Origin: Sulfuricurvum sp. PC08-66
GTDB taxonomy: Bacteria; Campylobacterota; Campylobacteria; Campylobacterales; Sulfurimonadaceae
Length of the DNA stretch: 64,000 bases
Assembly: GCA_000830255.1 (NCBI GenBank)
Contig: JQIT01000008.1
Location: 124,001 to 188,000 of the forward strand
Direction of reading: 5' to 3'
Under the pieces are notes generated by a model, which saw only the letters and a list, made by a program, of their open reading frames with translations, was not told where the DNA came from and made no database searches. Made by a program: the position numbers and the translations under genes. Positions within the stretch are counted from its first letter, which is position 1; each line of letters begins with the position of its first letter. Positions 26,376-36,948 of this stretch are shown piece by piece.

Positions 26376-28784
26376 ATGAGAGTCACGCAAAGCTCCTATT
26401 TTAACAATCTCCGCAAGGATGAGAAAAATACCGAGCATGAATTGGTACGTATCAACAAGCAGATGGCATCAGGTAAAAAGATTGAGTATGGACACGAAAA
26501 TCCAGAAATTTTTATCGATACGATGCGTTTGGACAATGATATCAATAGTCTACAGCAAGCAGAGACGATAGCACAACGCTCTATTAGCTTCACTGATTAT
26601 ACAGATGCATCGTTGCGAGATATGAAAGATGTATTGGACAAATTTCGCGTCAAACTCATCAGTGCTGCAAATGATTCCAATGCAACTTCGTCGCTCATTG
26701 CTATTGCAAATGAACTTCGCGCCTACAAAGACCACCTCATGAACCTTGCCAACTCCAAAGGGGATGGTAAATATCTTTTCGGTGGTACTGCGCTGGAAAA
26801 ACCACCTGTAAATGCCGCGGGCGAATATCAAGGCAACGAGGGTGTGCTCAAAGCCTTTTTGGGTGATAAAATCGAGCAACCCTATAACATCACGGGTCAA
26901 GAGCTTTTCTTGGGGCAAAACGATGACATACATCGAACCATCACTACCAACGTTCAACTGCTCAACAAAAAATTCCTCTATCCCGATGCAATGATAGAGG
27001 GTGGGGTTGCCGAGCAGGCAAAAGAGGTGATATTGACACGTTTTGATACCATACGCGATATGGTAGGTGATGATGATGCCAATACCAAAAATGATGAGAG
27101 TACCTTTTTCTATGTGCGTGGTCGACGCTCTGACGGCTTTAGTTTTAAAGAGCGTTTTGAGCTTCAAAGCGGCGCAAAAGTGGAAGATTTACTCGACCGT
27201 ATAGGTGTAGCATTTGGCAATACATCGCGCTCAAAAATCGTCGATGTCTCGATAGACAACGCAGGTTTTATCGAGATCAATGACCGCAAAACTGGAAGTA
27301 GTAAAATAGACTTTCATATGGTCTCTTCACACGAAGAGGTGGATGATATCGATGATTTGATTACGATGGGTGCGGAGATTCAGACCTACAATAACAGCGA
27401 TTTTAATGGTGCTCGCAATAACAGCACCGTTGCCGCCGCAAACAGCAAATATGACCATCGCGATTTCAAAGTCAATACTGTGCTCAAAGATTATCAAAAC
27501 CGTTATGCTACCTCCTACTCGCTGGTGAGAGATGTTTTTCCTGAGGCGCTCGATAAAATTGTCCTCAATGGCGTCGATGTCGATGGTGTGCAAATCAAAG
27601 ATGCAGAGTTTCGCATCGATGACACGACAACCATGCACTCCTTTTTGAAGTTCACGGAGTGTGTTTTGGGCGGAGAGAAAGGTGAAGTACGAGCCAGACT
27701 CTCTGATGGTCGAATACTTCTAGCAGATGATTCGATTACCCCGCATGAGCCTAGTGCAATGTTCGTGTCGATGACGACAATGTCTAAGGATAAGGCGATC
27801 AAAGGCTTCCCGTCACTTTCGGAGATGGAGTACGATAGAGCCTTTTGGGAAAAAGATGGAGCCAAACTCAAATCAACCGTCCCTCAAATCACCAAAGAGA
27901 GCAATGAGCGCGCCTCTGAATCGACCAAAATACTTGATGTTGCTGGAGATATCACTACAAAAGGAACTACACTCGCCATAAAAGGTCGAAATACCTTTGG
28001 AAAAGATATCGATTACTCTATTGTTTTTGATGAGCACCCAAAATGTACGACCGTTGTCAATAATGTCACACACCAAAAATATGACATCATCGCACATGGA
28101 CGAACCTCAGGTGGCGATGAACTGACCTATCGTCAACTCTTTGATGTCATCAGTATGATAATGTCCAATTCACTTCCCACAAGCAGCAATCCTACCTATA
28201 TCGAAGACTATTTGACTGCCGTGAATAATGCAGATGACATGGTGGAGGTGAGTTTTGATCAAGCGGGTCGCATTGTTGTCAAAGATAAACTCAATAGCGT
28301 CACCAAAATGGAGATGTCGCTTTTTGATACTGCTACAAGCAATTTTGCAAACTCTCGTGAACGTCATCCATTGCTGACGTTTCATGCCAACAATGCTCTT
28401 GTTGTGGATGATCCAAAGACCAATTTTTTTGAACTGGTCGAAGGTGCAATTCGCTCTGTTGAGCTAGAGCGCAAACGTGCCAATGGAAATAATCTCAAAG
28501 AGCCTCGCAATATTGGTATTCAAAATGCCATTGTGAGTCTTGAGCATCTTCTAGAGCATGTGACCAATTCACACTCCAAAAACGGTGCGCAATCCAACGC
28601 AATACGCTTTGCACAAGAGCGTAACGAAGCATGGATTGTCAACGCCAAAGGTATTCAAAGTGAGATTATCGATACGGATTTGGCGCAAGCGAGTATGAAA
28701 TACAATCAGCTCAGCACCAACTACCAATCGATGCTCTCTACGGTAGGCAAAGTCAACAAGCTTGGCTTGGTAAATTATCTCTAA
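26376..28784 (+). CDS. flgL: Flagellar hook-filament junction protein FlgL (long form)
   Basis: 802 aa. The N-terminus (MRVTQSSYFNNLRKDEKNTEHELVRINKQMASGKKI) and C-terminus (QASMKYNQLSTNYQSMLSTVGKVNKLGLVNYL) are the flagellin-type helical D0/D1 ends; FlgL (HAP3) joins hook to filament. E. coli FlgL is about 317 residues, so there is an insertion of some 480 residues forming extra surface domains, as in Helicobacter and Campylobacter. It is exported through the flagellar type III apparatus without a cleaved signal. Transcription should start from the sigma-54 promoter just upstream. ftsK follows 11 bp later, the same order as in C. jejuni. Confidence 0.92.
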   Translation: MRVTQSSYFNNLRKDEKNTEHELVRINKQMASGKKIEYGHENPEIFIDTMRLDNDINSLQQAETIAQRSISFTDYTDASLRDMKDVLDKFRVKLISAANDSNATSSLIAIANELRAYKDHLMNLANSKGDGKYLFGGTALEKPPVNAAGEYQGNEGVLKAFLGDKIEQPYNITGQELFLGQNDDIHRTITTNVQLLNKKFLYPDAMIEGGVAEQAKEVILTRFDTIRDMVGDDDANTKNDESTFFYVRGRRSDGFSFKERFELQSGAKVEDLLDRIGVAFGNTSRSKIVDVSIDNAGFIEINDRKTGSSKIDFHMVSSHEEVDDIDDLITMGAEIQTYNNSDFNGARNNSTVAAANSKYDHRDFKVNTVLKDYQNRYATSYSLVRDVFPEALDKIVLNGVDVDGVQIKDAEFRIDDTTTMHSFLKFTECVLGGEKGEVRARLSDGRILLADDSITPHEPSAMFVSMTTMSKDKAIKGFPSLSEMEYDRAFWEKDGAKLKSTVPQITKESNERASESTKILDVAGDITTKGTTLAIKGRNTFGKDIDYSIVFDEHPKCTTVVNNVTHQKYDIIAHGRTSGGDELTYRQLFDVISMIMSNSLPTSSNPTYIEDYLTAVNNADDMVEVSFDQAGRIVVKDKLNSVTKMEMSLFDTATSNFANSRERHPLLTFHANNALVVDDPKTNFFELVEGAIRSVELERKRANGNNLKEPRNIGIQNAIVSLEHLLEHVTNSHSKNGAQSNAIRFAQERNEAWIVNAKGIQSEIIDTDLAQASMKYNQLSTNYQSMLSTVGKVNKLGLVNYL

Positions 28785-28795
28785 AAAGGTGATAC

Positions 28796-31105
28796 TTGAA
28801 CGGACGTGATCTTTTTTTGATACTCATTGTGGGAATACTCTCCTACTTTTTGGTGGCTACGCTTTTGGCAGGAACTACACTAGTAGGTAGCTTCGGGGCT
28901 TCGTGGGGAATGGCGAGTAGGGAGTATTTTGGCTTTTTGGCTTATGCGCTTTATGTTTCGCTTATTGGTACGGTAGTGCATTTTTATCGATATCGCACGT
29001 TGGATGCACGCAAAATAGAGATACTAGTCTCATCGATACTCCTCTTTTTCACACTCTTAATTTTCCAAGCTTTGGTTGTTTCAGGTGAATATCAAGGTAG
29101 TTTCGGAGAGAGCTTTGTTCGCTTCACGACTCCTTTTGTAGGGATTTTTGGTACATGGCTTTTTTGGTTGGCTATGACGCTTGTTGCGGCAGTTATTTTG
29201 AGCAATAAAAGTGTAAAAGAGATAGTCCAACTCCTCCTGCCTAAAAAAGAATTGTTCAAAAGCTCATCGCCTGAGTCATCTGCTTTGAGTGTCAAAAATG
29301 AAGCTACGATACAGAATAAAGAGGAGAAGCTTCCTTGGCAGGAGGAGGAAGCAAGCACTGCTGTATCTAAATCTCACACTTCGCTAGAGGAGAAACTTCA
29401 ATCTATTTTACCCGACGATGAAGGAGGCGATTTTCAAATCAAACGACATGCCCCTACTAAAACATTACCGACAAATAAAATAGTTGAGAAACCTATCGAG
29501 GCACCTAGTAAAATCGCTATGGAAGAGATAGAGGAGGAGTTGGAAGAGGATTTTGATGAGGAGGAAAATGAAGATTTCGAGATTTCCCAAGAAGAGACTC
29601 TAGAGGAAATTACACCTCCAAAATCACATGCAATTGTTATCAATGAACTGGAAGAAAATAAAAAATTATTGCAGGAAATCGAGGTAGGCAAACTCGAAAA
29701 ACCCAAAGACTTTATGTTGCCTCCTTTGGAATTCCTGCATGTTCCTTCTCGGCAAACGCACCAACAAAACGAGGGGAATTTGGATTTGAAAATCAAAAAT
29801 TTGATGGACAAATTGCACAAATTTCGTATCGAAGGTGATGTTATACGTACCTATACAGGACCTGTTGTGTCGACTTTTGAGTTCAAGCCCTCTGCGCATA
29901 TTAAAGTTTCCAAAATTTTGACGCTTCAAGATGATCTAGCCATGGCACTCAAGGCGCGCACTATTCGTATTCAAGCACCCATACCAGGCAAAGATGTTAT
30001 AGGTATTGAAATCCCCAATGAAGAGATAGAGACAATTTACTTGCGCGATGTGCTTGAGAGTGAAGTCTTTATGAGCGCCAAATCACCACTTACTATTGCT
30101 CTTGGTCAAGATATTGTTGGTAAAGCTTTTGTTACTGATCTAAAAAAATTGCCCCATCTATTGATAGCAGGTACTACAGGAAGTGGTAAAAGTGTCGGCA
30201 TAAATGCAATGATTTTGAGTCTACTCTATCGCAATTCACCCAATCAGCTAAGACTCATGATGATAGACCCTAAAATGTTGGAATTTTCTATTTACAATGA
30301 TATTCCTCATCTTTTGACTCCTGTTATTACGCAACCCAAACAGGCTATTGCAGCGCTTAACAATATGGTGGGTGAAATGGAGCGACGCTACAAACTTATG
30401 AGCGAATCCAAAACCAAAAATATTGATAATTTTAATGAAAAAGTCAAACGCGAAGGACGCGAACCGCTACCTTACATCGTGGTAGTTATCGATGAGTTAG
30501 CAGATCTTATGATGACCAGCGGCAAAGAGGTAGAGTATTCTATTGGTCGATTGGCACAAATGGCACGTGCTAGCGGTATCCATCTCATTGTCGCTACGCA
30601 ACGTCCAAGTGTTGATGTCGTGACGGGACTTATCAAGGCGAATTTGCCTTCACGTATCAGCTACAAAGTAGGGCAGAAGGTCGACAGCAAGGTCATTCTC
30701 GATGCAATGGGCGCAGAATCACTGCTGGGCAGGGGGGATATGCTTTTCACTCCTCCTGGTACCTCAGGGCTTGTGCGATTGCATGCACCTTGGAGTAGCG
30801 AGGAAGAGATAGAAAAAATTGTTGACTTCCTCAAAGAGCAACGTCCTGTGCAATATGACCAAAGATTTTTACAAAGCAATGAAGGGGACGGGGAATCATC
30901 GCACGATTTTATATCGACAAGCGAATTGGATCCACTCTACGAAGAGGCAAAAAAGATTATTTTGACAGACCAAAAGACTTCGATTAGTTATTTGCAACGT
31001 CGATTGCAAATCGGCTATAACCGCGCGGCAACTATTATCGAGCAGATGGAAGCGATGGGTGTAGTCACGGAGCCAAACGCTAAAGGCAACAGAGAGATTG
31101 CCTAG
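28796..31105 (+). CDS. ftsK: DNA translocase FtsK
   Basis: 769 aa, TTG start with AAAAAGG upstream. Four N-terminal membrane helices (about 1-140) are followed by an acidic, low-complexity linker (about 160-310, with runs of Glu around EEIEEELEEDFDEEENEDFE), then the alpha/beta motor: Walker A IAGTTGSGKSVGINAMI, MIDPKMLEFSIYNDIPHL, Walker B PYIVVVIDELADLMM. The C-terminal gamma domain (YLQRRLQIGYNRAATIIEQME) reads KOPS-like polarity sequences. It moves chromosome ends through the closing septum for dimer resolution with XerH. It overlaps the convergent peptidase gene by 4 bp. Confidence 0.96.
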   Translation: MNGRDLFLILIVGILSYFLVATLLAGTTLVGSFGASWGMASREYFGFLAYALYVSLIGTVVHFYRYRTLDARKIEILVSSILLFFTLLIFQALVVSGEYQGSFGESFVRFTTPFVGIFGTWLFWLAMTLVAAVILSNKSVKEIVQLLLPKKELFKSSSPESSALSVKNEATIQNKEEKLPWQEEEASTAVSKSHTSLEEKLQSILPDDEGGDFQIKRHAPTKTLPTNKIVEKPIEAPSKIAMEEIEEELEEDFDEEENEDFEISQEETLEEITPPKSHAIVINELEENKKLLQEIEVGKLEKPKDFMLPPLEFLHVPSRQTHQQNEGNLDLKIKNLMDKLHKFRIEGDVIRTYTGPVVSTFEFKPSAHIKVSKILTLQDDLAMALKARTIRIQAPIPGKDVIGIEIPNEEIETIYLRDVLESEVFMSAKSPLTIALGQDIVGKAFVTDLKKLPHLLIAGTTGSGKSVGINAMILSLLYRNSPNQLRLMMIDPKMLEFSIYNDIPHLLTPVITQPKQAIAALNNMVGEMERRYKLMSESKTKNIDNFNEKVKREGREPLPYIVVVIDELADLMMTSGKEVEYSIGRLAQMARASGIHLIVATQRPSVDVVTGLIKANLPSRISYKVGQKVDSKVILDAMGAESLLGRGDMLFTPPGTSGLVRLHAPWSSEEEIEKIVDFLKEQRPVQYDQRFLQSNEGDGESSHDFISTSELDPLYEEAKKIILTDQKTSISYLQRRLQIGYNRAATIIEQMEAMGVVTEPNAKGNREIA

Positions 31106-31956
31106 ACGTCATAAACCTTGACGTGCCAAGGCTCGTAGCGTACGCCGTAAGGGTTGTTGATACCATAGCGAATTTTGAGATAGCCAAGTTGTGTGAGCTT
31201 TTTAAACTCTTGGGTTTGTGCAAAATCAGCTGTGAAATTGCGATGACCAAATCCCACTTTGCCAATATCGAAATCGCTAATGCCATGATAGGAGTATCCA
31301 GCGGGCGCTAATGAGCGAGAGGCAATTGAGAGGTTACCCTTTGTATTTACGGTTTTATTGAGAAACAGATACATCTGCTTGACGATATTTCGCACACCTG
31401 AGGTTAGCTCGACACTTTTGCCCATTTCGTTGCGTAGGCGTGTATAGGTTTCTAGCGCATCACCTTTGAAGAGGTAGTGTCCCGTGTAATCGACCTTTAC
31501 GATTTCATCACTAGAGATGATATTGGTTACATCGTTGATAACTTTTTCGCCATAAAAGCCATATTTTTTTGCATCTTCATAAAAAAGCTCTTCAAAGAAA
31601 TCGAGCTCCTCTTTGGAGAAATTCTCGATGCCCGCTGTGTATTTACCAATACGAATCATCTCATCAAAAGAGAGCGTATTAAAATAGCCGTAGCCCACAA
31701 TTTTTTGAACACGATAGAGGCGCTTGTAGAGTGTAATTATTTTTTTGTACTCTTCGGGAGTCGCAAGCACGTCATCTTCTCGAGGTTGCAAGATGGAGGC
31801 ATCAAAAAGCGCATCCGCACAAAATTCATTTTGAATAAGTTGCAAAGATTGTTCGGCGCTAAGCTCTTCCAAAAATGCAAGCGCTTTGGCTGGCATAGGC
31901 AATATCGCACCTATCAAAGCCGCATGCGAAAGCCACAAAAAATCTCTACGTTTCAT
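31102..31956 (-). CDS. Tat-exported M15-family (VanY-type) D,D-carboxypeptidase
   Basis: 284 aa. The N-terminus KRRDFLWLSHAALIGAILPMPAKA fits a twin-arginine signal (RRxFL) with hydrophobic stretch and AKA cleavage site. The C-terminal domain shows the M15 zinc motif SYHGISDFDIG (H-x6-D) and EPWHVKV (third ligand). The family trims the terminal D-Ala of peptidoglycan stems or hydrolyses D-amino bonds. The long middle section (about 60-150) is helical and not assigned. Periplasmic peptidoglycan trimming could influence cell shape, as Pgp enzymes do in Campylobacter and Helicobacter, but those belong to other peptidase families. Gene follows a small coiled-coil gene by 7 bp. Confidence 0.85.
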   Translation of the reverse strand: MKRRDFLWLSHAALIGAILPMPAKALAFLEELSAEQSLQLIQNEFCADALFDASILQPREDDVLATPEEYKKIITLYKRLYRVQKIVGYGYFNTLSFDEMIRIGKYTAGIENFSKEELDFFEELFYEDAKKYGFYGEKVINDVTNIISSDEIVKVDYTGHYLFKGDALETYTRLRNEMGKSVELTSGVRNIVKQMYLFLNKTVNTKGNLSIASRSLAPAGYSYHGISDFDIGKVGFGHRNFTADFAQTQEFKKLTQLGYLKIRYGINNPYGVRYEPWHVKVYDV

Positions 31957-31963
31957 TGTTTTC

Positions 31964-32230
31964 CTAGAAAAGCGATGGTGTTAAATCGTCCGTTTTGGGA
32001 CTTTTTTTCACTTTGGGTGCTTTTGGTTCGCTGGGCTCTTCGTTTTTGGGCGCGTTTTTGAACTCTTCAAGCTCTTGCAAGAGTGAAGCAATGAGCACAT
32101 CGCGATCTCGCAAACTCTCTTCAAGCAGCGCATTTTGCTTGATTGACTCTTCGAGCATTTGCGTCATGGAGAGCGCCATTGCATCCATTGCTTTGAAGTG
32201 AGCCAAAAAAGTTTCAATTTTTTCTTTCAT
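31964..32230 (-). CDS. Small coiled-coil protein, unknown
   Basis: 88 aa from the ATG at 32230 (an earlier in-frame start has no support). Residues about 1-60 form a long heptad-patterned helix (MKEKIETFLAHFKAMDAMALSMTQMLEESIKQNALLEESL, positions 1-40), and the rest is a Lys/Pro/Glu-rich tail ending DDLTPSLF. No signal or membrane segment. I do not recognise a family. It lies between pdxA (43 bp upstream on the same strand) and the Tat-exported peptidase. A scaffold or partner-binding role would be guessing. Confidence 0.6.
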   Translation of the reverse strand: MKEKIETFLAHFKAMDAMALSMTQMLEESIKQNALLEESLRDRDVLIASLLQELEEFKNAPKNEEPSEPKAPKVKKSPKTDDLTPSLF

Positions 32231-32272
32231 GAGATGCCCCTGCGAATTTGGCGGCAATTATAGCCAAAAAGT

Positions 32273-33205
32273 TTAGTCTAGATGCTTGCACGCATCAATT
32301 GCATATCGAACCGCGTTGAGATAGCTTTCGATTTTAGGTTTTTGTGCGGTATAGGCGATGTCAAAAGCGGTACCGTGATCGACGGAAGCACGAATAATAG
32401 GGAGATTGAGAGATATATTTATTGATTCGTCAAAATAGAGAGCTTTTAGGGGAGCCAATCCTTGGTCGTGATAGAGCGCGGCGATGCGATTGCAGTGAGC
32501 TAGCGCATGCGGCGTAAAAGCAACATCGGGGACGCTTGGTCCAAAAAATATGGGTTTTCCAATTTTATGGTTTGCGCTTTGGATAGCAGCATCTATGAGT
32601 TCCTCTTCGTTACCCAAAACTCCACCATCGCCAGCGTGTGGATTGAGTCCCAAAACATTGATTTTGTCAAAGTGTGTTGTCTCATATAAATCGAGTAAAA
32701 AAACTTCCAAAGCATCAAATGTAAGATATTTTGGCACTTCACGAAGTGGGATATGCTCTGTAAAAAGTGCCACAAAAAGCTTGGAATTGCCCAGCATCAT
32801 GATTGCATCGCGACCAAAATGGTGTCGCAAATAGTCGGTGTGACCTTTGAATTTTATGCCTGCCTTTGCCCACGCCTCTTTGTGGATAGGTAATGTTACG
32901 AGCGCATCGACTTTTTTTTGTTGCGCAAGCTCTACGCCTTTGACAAACGATGCAAAACTGTATCGACCAGCGTTTGCATCGATGATACCTGCTTCGATTT
33001 GAATAGGTATGTCAAGCTCAAAAGTACGGAAAGTAGGCGATTTTGAGGTATGTAACTTTTTGCATGCCTCATCGACAATCGCATCATCGACAATATAGAG
33101 TGGATCGCACCATTGTGAAATTATTTCATGTGCCGCAAGTGCGATAGAAAGCCCAACGCCATTAATATCGCCAATGCTTACGGCGATTTTGGTCAAATGA
33201 GACAC
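32273..33205 (-). CDS. pdxA: 4-hydroxythreonine-4-phosphate dehydrogenase
   Basis: 310 aa. It oxidises 4-phosphohydroxy-L-threonine in pyridoxal phosphate synthesis and passes product to PdxJ. Visible are GDINGVGLSIAL, THKEAW-like LPIHKEAWAKAG, GHTDYLRHHFG (metal His), NPHAGDGGVLGNEE and HDQGLAPLKAL (metal His), and SVDHGTAFDIAY. The start overlaps pdxJ by 13 bp; tgt-pdxJ-pdxA form an operon. The pair occurs together in the same way in C. jejuni. Confidence 0.95.
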   Translation of the reverse strand: MSHLTKIAVSIGDINGVGLSIALAAHEIISQWCDPLYIVDDAIVDEACKKLHTSKSPTFRTFELDIPIQIEAGIIDANAGRYSFASFVKGVELAQQKKVDALVTLPIHKEAWAKAGIKFKGHTDYLRHHFGRDAIMMLGNSKLFVALFTEHIPLREVPKYLTFDALEVFLLDLYETTHFDKINVLGLNPHAGDGGVLGNEEELIDAAIQSANHKIGKPIFFGPSVPDVAFTPHALAHCNRIAALYHDQGLAPLKALYFDESINISLNLPIIRASVDHGTAFDIAYTAQKPKIESYLNAVRYAIDACKHLD

Positions 33206-33971
33206 TGCTTCATCTCGACAATAGCTCTTTCTAATCCTACAAAAACGGAACGCGCTACAATGCTCTGCCCGATGTTAAGTTCACTGATTGCGCCGATGTT
33301 GGCAATGGCAAAAACATTTTGATAATTAAGTCCATGTCCTGCGGCAACTTCCAATCCTAATGAAAAAGCAAAATCTGCACTTAAATGCAATGCATTTGTT
33401 GCCTCTTCTAGCTTTTGTTCTAGCTCGACACGAGAGAGGGAAGTATAAGCAGGTATGGCATGCTTGGTGCGGGAAAGATTTGAATATAAAGATGCGTAGA
33501 GATTGGCATAAGTGCCTGTGTGTAGTTCGACCATCGATGCACCTAATCGATAGGATGCTTCGATGACCGCATGTTCGGGGTCTATAAAAAGCGAAACAGC
33601 AATACCCGCTTGATGGAGTTTGGCGATAGCTTTTTGTAGAGAAGAGGCGTGCCCAATGACATCCAAACCACCCTCTGTGGTAACTTCCTGACGTTTTTCT
33701 GGCACGATGGTAGCACGATGGGGCTTGAGTCGGCAAACAATATCAATAATTTCATCGCTTAATGCGCATTCGATATTGACAGGCAAATGGGATAATGCGA
33801 CGATATGAGTAGCATCTTCATCTTGAATGTGACGTCTGTCTTCTCGTAGATGAATCGTGATTTGGTAACCTCCCGCTCGTGCGACGATGCCCAATGCATC
33901 GATAGGGTCAGGATCGTTAATTTTGCGTGCTTCCCGTAATACTGCGATATGGTCGATATTGACGCCTAGTT

Positions 33972-33975
<4 letters not shown>
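33193..33975 (-). CDS. pdxJ: Pyridoxine 5'-phosphate synthase
   Basis: 260 aa TIM barrel. The N-terminal [41 protein letters not shown]-like [16 protein letters not shown] and the late [15 protein letters not shown] are the family marks. It condenses 1-deoxyxylulose 5-phosphate with the PdxA product to give PNP. Its start overlaps the tgt stop (ATGA) and its end overlaps pdxA. Confidence 0.95.
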
Positions 33976-35099
<1,124 letters not shown>

Positions 35100-35161
35100 G
35101 ATAGGGAATTTCCTTGGGGTTTTAAAGGAAGGAGTATAACGATGCTTTGTTGAAAATATGC

Positions 35162-35195
35162 TACAATCCCTGCTCGTTTTGGGGATAAAATCCCC
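35162..35195 (+). promoter_or_regulatory. -10 element (TACAAT) and leader hairpin before the TrkA-like gene
   Basis: TACAAT at 35162-35167 would start transcription near 35174. The leader then contains a perfect 6-bp hairpin GGGGAT-AAA-ATCCCC (35181-35195), 16 bp before the ATG and just ahead of the AAGGG ribosome binding site at 35201-35205. A translational effect is possible. Confidence 0.4.
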
Positions 35196-35210
35196 TGCAG
35201 AAGGGCTTTG

Positions 35211-36635
35211 ATGTCAATTTTGAAGAAAAATCTTGTAATTGTCAGCGGTGAGATTGGTCAGCAATTTTTATCTCAGATGTTTGCAAGCAGTGATACACAA
35301 AATCCTTACGATATTATCTACTATGACGAAGCTATTACCCTTCTAGACAAAGACAACTTCACCTACCACAAATTTGACCCAACCAGTTTTAGTAAAATTT
35401 CCATGCTGATGAAAGGGGAGTATTTTCAAGCCCTTATTGTCATGGATAAGCGCACCGATATTGAGGTCACCGTCAGTAATATTCGTGCTCACAAAAATCA
35501 GATGCGCATTATTTTGATTGATTTTTGGAATATCGCGTGGAAAGATCCAAATATTGTTGCCATTAAAAGCAAAGAGGTGCTCTCTAATCGCATGACTAAT
35601 TACCTGCCCGATGTGCCCATGATTGCACAAAATGTCGGTCTGGGCATTGGCGAGGTAATGGAAGTTGTTGTTCCCTTCGGGAGTAGCTATGTTTACAGGC
35701 ATGTTTCGACGATTCACCAAAAGAATTGGAAAATTGTCGCTCTTTATCGCAATAATCAACTTATTATCGCAACACCCAATAAGATGATTCAGCCCAATGA
35801 TAGATTGCTTTTGATTGGAGAGCCTTCTGTTTTGCGATCTGTAAATCGTGCTATCAAGCGACAATTGGGGCAATTTCCAGCACCGTTTGGTAAAAATCTC
35901 TATCTCTATTTGGATATACGAAACGCCTCATCCGAAGCAACACTCGCAAAAATCTCACAAGCACGCTTTTTGCATCAGAAATTCAATCACAAGCTTTTCA
36001 TTCGCGTTATCAATCCTCGAGATTTTGCTCTTTTAGAGCAGATAAAAGCGCTCGATAATTCCGAAATCGTTGTTGTCATTGACTATACGATTGATACTTC
36101 TCTGGAAAAAATACATGCAGATATTGAACTTTTTAATATCGGTCTGATTATTGTTGACGGTGCGCAATTTGCACAAAAAGAGTATCGAAAAGTGCTCTAT
36201 GATTTGAGAAAACCTGTTTTGAAGCTCTCTGCTAAAAGCATTGAAGATTTAGGGGAGGCTATAGTCTCCATATCAAGTCACTCCTATGTCAATCGTGACT
36301 TAGAACGCATCTCTACGGCAATTTATGATGTAAGTGCGCAATTGGGATTGCGAATAACGTTGTTCGATTTTTTACAAGAAGAGTCGGAGCAGGAGCAGGT
36401 CATCATTGAACATTTCGAGAACTTGTCAGCAATTTTTTCAAAACGATTTCATGTTGTCAAAAGCGATTTCAATCCTATTCGCTCACTTAGAAAGCGAAAT
36501 AATTTCTTGCAATGCATACCTTTTAACATGGAAGTACTGCCTCGTCGATGGCACTCAATTTTTTCTACGGATATGCATAAGCTTTATTACAAACTGGATG
36601 AATATCATCAAATTTTCATTCCGACAAAGATATAA
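35211..36635 (+). CDS. TrkA-C/NAD-binding-like cytoplasmic protein (COG3400 type)
   Basis: 474 aa from the ATG at 35211 with AAGGG upstream; a TTG immediately before is less likely. An N-terminal Rossmann-like region ([19 protein letters not shown]…) is followed by a TrkA-C-like RCK domain around 135-215: [58 protein letters not shown] second alpha/beta region (about 225-350) resembles another receiver of nucleotides. TrkA proteins gate K+ channels, but no channel gene is nearby and no canonical GxGxxG is visible, so it may bind a different ligand. Proteins of this layout are typical of Campylobacterota. Confidence 0.75.
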   Translation: MSILKKNLVIVSGEIGQQFLSQMFASSDTQNPYDIIYYDEAITLLDKDNFTYHKFDPTSFSKISMLMKGEYFQALIVMDKRTDIEVTVSNIRAHKNQMRIILIDFWNIAWKDPNIVAIKSKEVLSNRMTNYLPDVPMIAQNVGLGIGEVMEVVVPFGSSYVYRHVSTIHQKNWKIVALYRNNQLIIATPNKMIQPNDRLLLIGEPSVLRSVNRAIKRQLGQFPAPFGKNLYLYLDIRNASSEATLAKISQARFLHQKFNHKLFIRVINPRDFALLEQIKALDNSEIVVVIDYTIDTSLEKIHADIELFNIGLIIVDGAQFAQKEYRKVLYDLRKPVLKLSAKSIEDLGEAIVSISSHSYVNRDLERISTAIYDVSAQLGLRITLFDFLQEESEQEQVIIEHFENLSAIFSKRFHVVKSDFNPIRSLRKRNNFLQCIPFNMEVLPRRWHSIFSTDMHKLYYKLDEYHQIFIPTKI

Positions 36636-36655
36636 ACAAGATTTTAAGTGGGGAT

Positions 36656-36732
<77 letters not shown>

Positions 36733-36753
36733 TCATTGTAGGGGGATAAACTG

Positions 36754-36828
36754 TGGATGGGGTAGTAGGATTCGAACCTACGAATATCGGTACCAAAAAC
36801 CGAGGCCTTACCGCTTGGCGATACCCCA
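36754..36828 (-). tRNA. tRNA-Gln (anticodon TTG)
   Basis: 75 nt with CCA encoded, acceptor TGGGGTA/TACCCCA, anticodon stem TCGGT/ACCGA with loop TTTTGGT, and T arm GGTTCGAATCC. It lies 21 bp upstream of tRNA-fMet on the same strand, so both may be cut from one transcript. Confidence 0.96.
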
Positions 36829-36904
36829 ATAGGTGGGAGTTGCTAGAATTTTGCAACGGGTGGAATTATAGTCAAAAAGCTTTGTGATGTCAAGGGATTT
36901 TGGC

Positions 36905-36910
36905 TATACT
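36905..36910 (+). promoter_or_regulatory. Probable -10 element (TATACT) of ribBA
   Basis: GGCTATACT precedes the ribBA ATG by about 39 bp in the gap after the tRNA genes. No strong -35 element. No FMN riboswitch is seen. Confidence 0.45.
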
Positions 36911-36948
36911 CTTGCCTTTCCAATACTATTTAGATTAGAAGGGTTTAC

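Noticed and set aside
26550-27167. 205-codon minus-strand frame within flgL
   Set aside because: Antisense to the FlgL N-terminal region; composition does not suggest a real protein.
31477-32061. 194-codon plus-strand frame opposite the M15 peptidase gene
   Set aside because: Shadow of the peptidase; the opposite strand has a Tat signal and intact zinc motifs.
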